A DNA stretch of 22,881 nucleotides from assembly GCA_964492245.1 (NCBI GenBank), contig CAZBJJ010000030.1:1-22881 (forward strand). Reading direction: 5' to 3'. Position 1 is the first letter of the stretch, and each line of letters starts with the position of its first letter. Source of the DNA: CAZBJJ01 sp964492245. Its GTDB lineage: Bacteria > Spirochaetota > Spirochaetia > Treponematales > Breznakiellaceae. Both the position numbers and the translations under genes were made by a program. This document shows positions 1-7,978 of this stretch, in pieces. A model generated the notes under the pieces. The model searched no databases. It was not told the DNA's origin and saw nothing but the letters and a program-made list of their open reading frames with translations.

Positions 1-30
1 TAAAAATATCTGTCGGCTGGCCTAAAACAA

Positions 31-60
31 TTGACCAAGAGATAGCTTTGGTTGCATTAT
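31..60 (+). promoter_or_regulatory. Possible sigma70-type promoter for the GTPase-like gene
   Basis: A TTGACC box at 31-36 is followed, after 18 nt, by CATTAT at 55-60 (four of six matches to TATAAT). The spacer contains a 5-bp inverted repeat, ACCAA (34-38) and TTGGT (48-52), that could be an operator. The ribosome-binding site AGGAGG at 70-75 lies 5 nt before the ATG at 81. The promoter is inferred from box similarity only. Confidence 0.4.
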
Positions 61-80
61 TTAAGCCTTAGGAGGCTACT

Positions 81-1418
81 ATGCTTAAGAAAAAGGTTCT
101 TATAATGGGAGCGGCCGGCAGGGATTTTCACAATTTTAATACCTACTACCGCAACAATAATGACTACGAGGTGGTGGCATTTACTGCCACCCAGATTCCA
201 GATATCGATGGCAGGAAATACCCAGCAGAACTAGCGGGGAAAGAGAGCTACCCCAACGGAATTCCTATTTACGACGAGGCCGAATTGCCTCGCTTAATTA
301 AGGAGTGCGGTGTGCAAGAGGTTGTCTTTGCCTACAGCGATGTGCCGTATCAGTATGTTATGAACCGCTCGGCCTTGGTAAATGCACTCGGGGCCGATTT
401 TATTTTGATGGGCTACGACAAGACAAAAATTAAATCTACAAAGCCAGTTATTTCCATCTGTGCCACCCGCACGGGCTGTGGCAAGAGCCAGACAACTCGC
501 TTTATATACGATATTTTTAAAAAAATGGGCAAAAAAGTTATTGCTGTCCGCCATCCCATGCCCTATGGCGATCTTGTGGCACAGAAGGTCCAACGCTTTG
601 CCGAGCTTAGCGACCTAGAAAAACACAGATGCACCATCGAAGAGATGGAAGAGTACGAGCCCCATATTGTAGCGGGAAATATTATTTATTCCGGTGTCGA
701 TTACGAGGCAATTTTAAGAGCAGCCGAAAACGACGAGGCCGGTGCCCCCGATGTTATTCTTTGGGATGGGGGCAATAACGACTTCCCCTTCTACGATGCC
801 AATCTTAAAATTGTGGTTGTCGATCCCCTGCGTCCTGGCCACGAGGTTGCCTACTACCCTGGCGAAGTAAATGTCTGTATGGCCGACATTATTGTAATTA
901 ACAAAATGGACAGTGCAAAACCAGAGGATGTGGAAACGGTCAAGGCAAACTGCAAGCGCCTTAATCCAAATGCCCTTATTATCGAGGCCGATAGTGCCCT
1001 TTCGCTGAGTGGCGACATTAAAGATAAAAAGGTCCTTGTGGTAGAGGATGGGCCCACCCTTACCCATGGCGAAATGAAAATTGGGGCTGCCAGTGTGGCT
1101 GCTGCACGCTTTGGCGTTAAAGAGATTGTCGACCCCCGTCCCTATGCAGTGGGGAAAATTAATGCCACATATAAAAAATACCCCAATATTGGCAAGGGAG
1201 TTTTGCCGGCAATGGGCTATAGCGATGAACAGAAAAAAGATTTAGAGAACACAATAAATGCTATCGAGGCCGATCTCGTACTCAGTGGCACTCCCATAGA
1301 CCTTGGTCGAATTGTAAAAAGCAATAAACCAATAGTAAATGTGGGTTACGAATTAGCTCCTCGGGGCAATGGCGCTAAGGAATTGGAAGAAATATTGATA
1401 AAAAGACTTTTCGCTTAA
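81..1418 (+). CDS. GTPase-like protein of the cyclic 2,3-diphosphoglycerate synthetase family
   Basis: This 445-aa cytoplasmic protein has a Rossmann-like N-terminal part (VLIMGAAGRDFHNFN, residues 6-20). A P-loop follows at 131-136 (TGCGKS), then an acidic DGGNNDFP block at 229-236 and an NKMD motif at 274-277, which is the NKxD guanine-specificity signature. Length and motif order fit the family named after archaeal cyclic 2,3-diphosphoglycerate synthetase. Many bacteria carry members annotated simply as GTPase, and their substrate is unknown. The bacterial members need not make cyclic 2,3-diphosphoglycerate, so I assign family and not reaction. The start is supported by AGGAGG 5 nt upstream. 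The gene is transcribed alone here and ends at a hairpin shared with the convergent giant gene; its upstream neighbours lie outside the window. Family assignment is fairly firm, function is not. Confidence 0.82.
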   Translation: MLKKKVLIMGAAGRDFHNFNTYYRNNNDYEVVAFTATQIPDIDGRKYPAELAGKESYPNGIPIYDEAELPRLIKECGVQEVVFAYSDVPYQYVMNRSALVNALGADFILMGYDKTKIKSTKPVISICATRTGCGKSQTTRFIYDIFKKMGKKVIAVRHPMPYGDLVAQKVQRFAELSDLEKHRCTIEEMEEYEPHIVAGNIIYSGVDYEAILRAAENDEAGAPDVILWDGGNNDFPFYDANLKIVVVDPLRPGHEVAYYPGEVNVCMADIIVINKMDSAKPEDVETVKANCKRLNPNALIIEADSALSLSGDIKDKKVLVVEDGPTLTHGEMKIGAASVAAARFGVKEIVDPRPYAVGKINATYKKYPNIGKGVLPAMGYSDEQKKDLENTINAIEADLVLSGTPIDLGRIVKSNKPIVNVGYELAPRGNGAKELEEILIKRLFA

Positions 1419-1421
1419 TCA

Positions 1422-1450
1422 AATTGGTGGGGGCCCTGCCCCCACCAATT
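1422..1450. terminator. Hairpin between convergent genes, probable bidirectional terminator
   Basis: A perfect 13-bp stem (1422-1434 with 1438-1450) closes a 3-nt loop and contains a run of five G-C pairs plus one more. It starts 4 nt after the plus-strand stop codon and lies 15 nt beyond the stop of the minus-strand gene. The following T tracts are modest (TATATTTTT begins about 10 nt later on the plus strand), so efficiency is uncertain. The position between two converging stop codons is what expects a terminator. Confidence 0.7.
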
Positions 1451-1465
1451 CTTACACTTATATTT

Positions 1466-4400
1466 TTACCGGGGAATTACCGACCGATATTTTTCTAAAA
1501 CTTCTTCCGTTCCATCTTTGTTTTTATGAATTTTTAAGTAGGGAAACTCTTGAGGGCTATGCCAATCGCCCCCCATCTTTAAGGGATCTACAAAGCCTCG
1601 CTGACCCTTTGTATTTAGATCGGTGCATTCTAAATGCAGATGAGGTCCACTTGAATCGCCGACATTGCCAAACTTCCCAATTACATCGCCAGGATTATAG
1701 CTCGTATTACCCGCCATCGATTCCAAGTGCAAGAGCCTAAAATGGATATCGCTGCCAGGCAGTTCTAAAACTAGGCCATGTGAATAGCCACTGGGAACAT
1801 CTGAACTTATCATAAAGCCGGGGCTAATTACCTGGCTATCTCCTACGAGGTCAAGACCCGAATGCACATAGCTTAAGTAATTGGACTTCCCTATATTGTA
1901 ATCAACTAATTCATTCATAAAGGTCTGGCTAATAAAGTTTTCCGGTGTAAATGCCATTCCAGAAGTAACATACTGAGCATCATACCTTCCCTTTAGTTCA
2001 TTAAGTATTTCTTGCTGCTCCAGGACAGCCGGTCCCTTACTAGATGCATCCTCTGTAAAATAATCTTCTAAAAAGAGAATCATGTCCCGTGAATTTTTTT
2101 GGAATCGCACATCTGCACCTGCAATTATTTTGTTTTCTATACTACCTGTTTCATCTATCTCTAAACCTTCAAAACGCGAACCAGCTTGTAGCCACTCGTT
2201 GCGTTTTTGACTATAGCTAAGATCGGAATTACACATCAATTCATTCATTGAATAGTCAGGGACATCTTCGTTTTTCCCATCCCCGTAAAAGCCCAACAAC
2301 AAGCTGCCAATTTCTTTGTTTGTTTTATTTTCAGTTGAGATTCCCCTTTCTCCTAAAAACTCTTTTGCCTCCTCTAAGCCCACAAACTCTACAAGGGATT
2401 CACCAAAGCCAAGAGGAAGGCCCTCTTCATCGACAGCTAGGCGTAAAAACCTTCCATCTTTATCGTATAGGGCCCGGTTGCCATCCCAGCCAATACTGCC
2501 ATCATCATTTAAGCGCCAAAAGTCTTCACTTGTATCATAGCTTGCCAATATTCTATTAAAGGTATCGGCATCTCCCTTAAGAGCTCTTTCAAAAGCCTGT
2601 GCCTCCCCAGCTTGGGAAGCAGTTAAGCTACCACTGCCATAGGCCGCATGTATATTCATAGCCACCTTGCTGTGGCCTGCGACTGCCCTTGCAGTTTCCA
2701 GGTTTTGCTCTAACTCCGTTTCCACCAGACCATCTCTATAGGCCTCGTGGGACAAAAGAATGTTTTTTCCGAATCGAGATGTGTCGTTTAGGCCCTCATT
2801 ACCAATTAAAACATACTTCGTATCTGTCTCTTCGTCGTAAATACTCTTGGCGACATAATCGCCTGAGCCATTTTTGGCAATTATTGTTTTACCCTTTAAT
2901 ATGTTTTCATATTCATTGCCTGTTACATTGCCGCTGGTATACAGGGTGCGCAGTGCACTGGCATGCTGAATAAGGGCTCCTTTTTCTGCCCCCAGGATAT
3001 CGACATTCACCTTAACCGATTCCAAGCCCCTGCCCGCTTTCATTAGAGTATTTGCGTTAACCTGTGTCCCATCGCGACTTAAGCTTACCGAAACATTTTC
3101 ATCGACTACGTCTAGGGACAATAGACCAGTGTTATATTTGCCTTGAGTAAAATCGCCAATATTTAAAAAATTAAGCGAAAGATTTCCCTCTGTGCCATAG
3201 CGTACTCCTTCGGCAATAAGACCGGCGCCCAAGGAGGTGAGGGCTTCAGCATCCTTTTTTAATTGACCAGTAAAACCCTCCACCCCAATATTGAGTAAGT
3301 TTTGGCTCAAAGAAAATGCATATGACGCAGGCAGCCCGGTGGTAAAGCCCGAATAAAAATTATCTGCCGACCAGTCTATTGACGAGCCATTCCATTCGAA
3401 GGCCTGTACTGCACTACTAAATGCTGCCGTAGTTGTGACCGAGGCTAAATCCATACCCGTCCTGGCCGTCCACCCCAGTACACCAGATAGGTTCCCAAAC
3501 AGGCTGTTAGATGCCTGGGAAAAACCCTGGCCAATTGCCGGACAGGCCAAAGAGGTTAAGGTTTTTTGGCCCAAACTTAAAAGCACCTCCCCGGGATCAA
3601 TCCCCAAATTCATGTCTGCAAGACCAAACACAATGTCATCAGAAAGTGTTATAAGAGTGTTTAATGCCAACGAGGCAGTAAAACCCATGCCTGCCGTTGC
3701 CACTGTTGCTACAATACCAGTGGCAACATCGGCCACATCCCTAATACTTGGTGATTTTAACCAACTCATCGCTCCATATCGATCGTCCCAAATTGGCTTG
3801 TCATATAGCGCAATATTAACTTTTTGCCAGCCTATAGCCTCTTTCTGAATTACCTCCATTAGGGTCTTCATTAATCGCCCTAATTCGCCCGTTCCCGGAT
3901 TAGTCATCTCGCCATCTTCACCATACTCTGGACTTTCACCAATATGCTCATATAAACAACCAATTCTGGTTTCACTCCCAAAAACACTTTCGTAAAGAAG
4001 GTTATAATCTTCAGATAAATCTTCCATAATTTTTAAGACATTGTCGTCTTCAATAACTGATTCCGGGATATATCTAAACCCGACATCCTCGGCGATTAGA
4101 TAATGATAGGCCGTTTCGTAAAAGCGTTCGGTTATTACGCTGTCAATTACTGTTGAATGCACAGTAATACGCTTGTTGTACATGCGGTCTATTTTTGCCC
4201 AGTTATAATCGCCCATATAAATGCTGTCTACTTCTCGATCGTAGGCCTCATTGCTTAAAAGGAGGGCATTTAAAAAGCCCTGCTCAAGTTCTTGCAAGCT
4301 TTTTAGGGCCGTACTTTTGATAAATAAATTGGCAATATTTAATTCCCGCTTTGCAATTTCCTTGTTTATCGACTGTACAATTGAGGAATTTCCCTGACGC

Positions 4401-7128
4401 TCTCTAATGGGATAATCGGCAAACAAGACAAGGTTATCAGTAGAAACAGGCAGGCTTTGTAAACCCAGAAGACTGGAAAGCTTATTAGAGCCATTGTACA
4501 ATTGCTGTTCGGCCCCAGATAGAATTTGCTTTATATTATTGCCTACTGGCTCAAAGGATATTATTTTTCTAGGTATGACCACCGAGTCTAGTCGCCGAGA
4601 AAATATATTTGCCTCGTTTTCGAGTATGGCCATAGTCTGAGTAGAACAGGTCTGATTAAAAGCTTCGACACAGTTTTCCAGCCACTGTCCCTTTAGATCT
4701 TGCGACGCTTCCCAGGCCGCTTCCCACTCTGAATATGCCACATTATAAGCATCGACAAAGCACTCCTCCCAATTTCCCTTAACGGTTTCTAAGGCTAAAA
4801 CAGACTGATTAATCGCCTCATTGGTTTGCAACAAAATATTTTCAAACAATTGCTGTTTGGTTTTTTTGCTTAATTCCAATAAGACTGAAGAGCTTATATT
4901 AAGCAAATTATTTTTCTGACTGCTGCTTAAATAAAACTCATTGTTGGGTAAAACTGCCCAGTTGAGAACCGAAAAATTATTTACTTTAGGAGGATCATTC
5001 CACAGAAGAAAAGCCCATTCACCACTTAGCCTTTCCCATTCGGCAAAAAGATTAGAATTGAGCTGCAAATTAAAGCTGAGTTCTCTGCTATTATTTATTA
5101 ACATACTGTCCTCTGAATTTAAAAGGCAGGCCGACAGCTCATACATAATATTGTCCTGTATGTTTTTTCTAAGCAGCATTTCTTTATCGAACATTCCCAT
5201 AAACGCGGAAAAATTATTCTCAATCGATTCAACAAGACCATTCCTAGCAATATTTATTGCTTCAGTTAAAGGTATATTTTTTCCTAAAAATTCTGTCGGC
5301 ATTTCCGTATTGCCCATTATTTTTAAGGCGGTTTCTGCCTTAGACTCTTTAAATTCGCTAAGGCTTTCTTCGGCGGCAATGTATTGCTCGCTGGCCAAAC
5401 ATGCCCTAACAAGATCTTGGCTCAACAGACTGCGTGCCTCGCTCTTAATACTCTTTCTGTTTTCCCAGTTTTCCTCTACCTGGCTCCTTATGCCTTCTAA
5501 TTCGCTTAGAGTACTATACATTACGCCAGTGGCAACTTCCGCTCCTACACCACCACCTAATATAATCCAGCCAAACGGGTTCCATGCCAAGCATAATCCC
5601 ACGCTCATTGCTATAACCCCTCCCGCAGTCGTGTTGCCAATTCTTTTATCCAGATCCTCGATTTCCTCATTCAAGCTTGCCATTAAAGTAGAATATTCAA
5701 ATTCTTCCACACAATAGCGAAGACGCTCCTGCATATCTCTTATTAATTGATTCGAATTATTCTGCATAAGAGTAAAGAGCAGAAGATCCTCTTTTTGCTC
5801 TTTAGTCAAAACACCATATAAATTCTCGGCAATCACATTCCGGGCGGAACCTCTATAGCTGTCCATAATAGAAGATATGCTTTCATCATCAATTTTTTGG
5901 TTTCCAATTACTCGAGATAAAAAATCGGATTCCCCTATGATAAATTCACTAAAATCATAGTTTTTCAGATTGTTCACAATATGTACTTGGGCCATTGCTA
6001 AAATTGAGGTATCGATATCGCTCGAAAACAGGCGTTCTAAGCTCTGAAACAAGAGGGCGTCTTCGCCAGAAAAAACTTCTTTTTGCTTTAAACCTTTAAC
6101 ATCGTAGTGTTTACAGATAGCATCCCAGGCAATTTTTAGTTCGTCGCGATCTTTAATTAAATTCATTTCGTAAATCTCGCTTTTCTCCTGTATTGCTGCA
6201 ATTGTTTTATAATCCTCAAGTTGGCCCTTTGTTTGAAGCAGAAGGTCGTTAAAGGAATTTGTAGTATAATTGATGTCAATTTTTTGAAGTTTTTTCTGAA
6301 TACTTTCTACCTTGTTTTTATTTTCAATAGCCACATCATATAATTTTTGTACAAAGGAAATGTCCAAAGAAGGATTAAACACATAGTACTGTATTAATTC
6401 AAAGCCACTCTCCCCCTCGGAAGGCAGTGCATTCCCTCGCTCTATTTTTCCAGCCTGCACCTTTGTCGCATAATTAAATAGCGCCTGTGCTTCTTTAAAA
6501 TCTCGCTCTGTTTCTTGGCGGTAGAGCTCGATGCAAGAGCCAATATCTTGTAAAATGTTTTTATTAAAAGCTATCGGTTCAAGTAATTTTTGAATTGCGC
6601 CTTGGATGCAAGTAAGCTCCGAATCCACTTCCTTTAGGCCTTTTTTTAAGCTCTCGAATAAATCCAAACTTATTTTATCTGTCTTTGTATTTGAAAGGCG
6701 TAGCTTATCTATCTCTGCAATATTTATTATTTGGGGTATTTTTCCATCGACATCTAAAAACACATTGTACAGAGCGATCTCTATATGTTTTTTTTGATCC
6801 AGCAAATTGGCGTATGCGCCATAATATGAATTCAATTCACAATGGGTAGCATCAAGAGCTTGCTCATAATTTTTGAAAAGCTCCGAACTTCGACTTGCAT
6901 AGATGTTGGCGATATTCTTAATATCTGCGGTATATTTTTCTGCGGCCATAATCTGGTACTCATTGACCTTATCGATATATATATTGGCCAATTCGGCAAG
7001 CGCATATTTACCCTGCTCGACCTGCACATCTATGGTATTAAACATATGCCAAACTTCTTCTTCCCAGTCTAAGCGCCTTGTTAAAAAACCACCCTCGGCG
7101 ATTTCCCAAGAGTTAAGACTCTGTTCAA
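1466..7128 (-). CDS. Giant secreted coiled-coil protein with C-terminal M23 peptidase (3' piece, N-terminus lost at the gap)
   Basis: About 1,887 codons remain after the N gap. The first two thirds is rich in acidic and amphipathic helices with recurring W-E-x-E-type motifs, suggesting long coiled coils. A Gly/Ala-rich hydrophobic stretch lies near 5520-5635, and another near 3640-3745 followed by LACPAIGQGF. The last roughly 140 residues are an M23 (LytM) zinc endopeptidase domain: HSGLD (His codon at 1862-1864, Asp at 1850-1852) and GPHLHLE supply the usual Zn ligands, and RLLHLE the conserved upstream His. It therefore looks catalytically competent against peptidoglycan cross-links. The architecture recalls the very long Leptospira proteins (TIGR04388-like); that link is from memory and not a search. 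The frame stays open upstream to a nominal start at 7279, but that start depends on the arbitrary gap length and overlaps the neighbouring gene, so I reject it. I infer this is the continuation of 7227-7937. Confidence 0.8.
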
Positions 7129-7138
7129 NNNNNNNNNN
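7129..7138. other. Assembly gap (ten Ns)
   Basis: Ten consecutive Ns interrupt the giant gene. A fixed ten-N gap is typical of scaffolding where the true distance is unknown, or where contig ends overlap but could not be merged. The reading frame across it carries no information. Confidence 0.98.
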
Positions 7139-7168
7139 AATATTTTTTTTCTTTAATACTTTGTTTTC

Positions 7169-7234
7169 AAATTGAATTATTTTTGGTGATTTTTTAAGAG
7201 TTAAGATTTTGTTTAAAATTTTGATTTTATTGGG
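7169..7234. repeat. C-free tract containing a C-to-T converted copy of 7089-7128
   Basis: No C occurs on the plus strand from 7169 to 7234. Within it, 7177-7216 aligns without gaps to 7089-7128 at an offset of 88: 27 positions are identical and all 13 C residues of 7089-7128 are T. No other mismatch is present. The identical core is AAGAGTTAAGA (7108-7118 and 7196-7206). To the left the alignment runs two more bases and then breaks down. Confidence 0.9.
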
Positions 7235-7937
7235 CCAGCCAGCTCGCCCCTGCGACATCGGGGATATATACATCGCCATTGCCCATGTCCTTGCCCTCTT
7301 CTAAAAGTTCGACCAAGGCATCTTGGGCTATGTGTAGTTTTTCTATTAAGTCTTCGGTATTTTCAATTAAATTGATATCGGCCTTAGGCAAAAACTCCTC
7401 GCTTTTAGACCTTTGTTTGCTGTAACTAAGCTTTCTACTTCTTGTCTCTCGATATACTATTTTATCAATTTCTTTTTCTAAATATTCAATATTTATAGCG
7501 TCTTTAATACCATGTTTATCAATTATATTCGCCAGTTCACTGTGTATTAATTTTTCAACCTCCCCTTCCCAAACACTAAAATTATATTCATTTTTACCAT
7601 ATTTTTTATCAATTTCCCCCAGTGCATTTTGAATAAAGACAGATAGTTCCCGTTCAACTGAACTTAGACAGGACTCTGCCTGCCATTTGGTAAATGTCTT
7701 TTTATCAAAATATACCTTCGAATTATTAATATCGAAATTATCATAATATAAGATTGCATATTCTTTATCCGGTACATTGCTCCTATACTCAAGGAGATTG
7801 GTAAAATCGATCTGCGGCTTGTTCGGCAAAAGCTCCTTAGTAAATTGCTGTTGGGCAATTAATGGCAGAGAGAAGGACTGCCAAAAAATTGCCATAAATA
7901 ATACAATTGAATTGAATTTACAAACAAAGGTTTTCAT
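7227..7937 (-). CDS. Secreted N-terminal piece of the giant M23 protein, ending at a probably artefactual stop
   Basis: The 236-codon frame starts at ATG 7937 with AAGGAA about 6 nt upstream. It opens with a Sec signal peptide: Lys near the N-terminus, hydrophobic core IVLFMAIFW, and a likely signal peptidase I site near LIAQ. The mature part is helical and charged, with W-rich motifs (KWQAE, VWEGEVEK) that resemble the WEEEVW motif just after the gap, as expected for one coiled-coil protein. It ends in SWLAQ followed by TAA (7227-7229) inside the C-free tract. Reversing the conversion could restore TGG there, and its frame then reads directly into the large piece. I therefore read it as the 5' end of the same gene, giving about 2,127 codons in all. 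The alternative is a genuine separate small exported protein. It begins 37 nt after the RND2 stop, so read-through from the pump operon is plausible. Confidence 0.72.
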   Translation of the reverse strand: MKTFVCKFNSIVLFMAIFWQSFSLPLIAQQQFTKELLPNKPQIDFTNLLEYRSNVPDKEYAILYYDNFDINNSKVYFDKKTFTKWQAESCLSSVERELSVFIQNALGEIDKKYGKNEYNFSVWEGEVEKLIHSELANIIDKHGIKDAINIEYLEKEIDKIVYRETRSRKLSYSKQRSKSEEFLPKADINLIENTEDLIEKLHIAQDALVELLEEGKDMGNGDVYIPDVAGASWLAQ

Positions 7938-7959
7938 GCAAATTCCTTAGGATGTTGTA

Positions 7960-7978
7960 ATAAGGTCGACAACCTTAT
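7960..7978 (-). promoter_or_regulatory. Small inverted repeat at the pump / giant-gene junction
   Basis: ATAAGGT (7960-7966) and ACCTTAT (7972-7978) form a 7-bp stem with a 5-nt loop overlapping the RND2 stop codon. No T run follows in the minus direction, so a full terminator is unlikely. It might be a weak attenuator, an RNA-processing site, or chance. Confidence 0.3.

Noticed and set aside
4941..5717. 258-aa plus-strand open frame antisense to the giant gene
   Set aside because: It is a mirror frame of a well-supported coding region, with low-complexity Ser/Leu content and no recognisable motif.
7089..7216. Diversity-generating retroelement template/variable repeat pair
   Set aside because: Differences are only A-to-G on the coding strand, and the putative template has no G at all. 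No reverse transcriptase or accessory gene is in the window.
7139..7279. N-terminal 50 codons of the large frame when read through the Ns to a start at 7279
   Set aside because: The frame depends on an arbitrary ten-N gap, overlaps the end of the upstream gene in another frame, and runs through the C-free tract. The resulting Lys/Ile-rich peptide looks non-coding.
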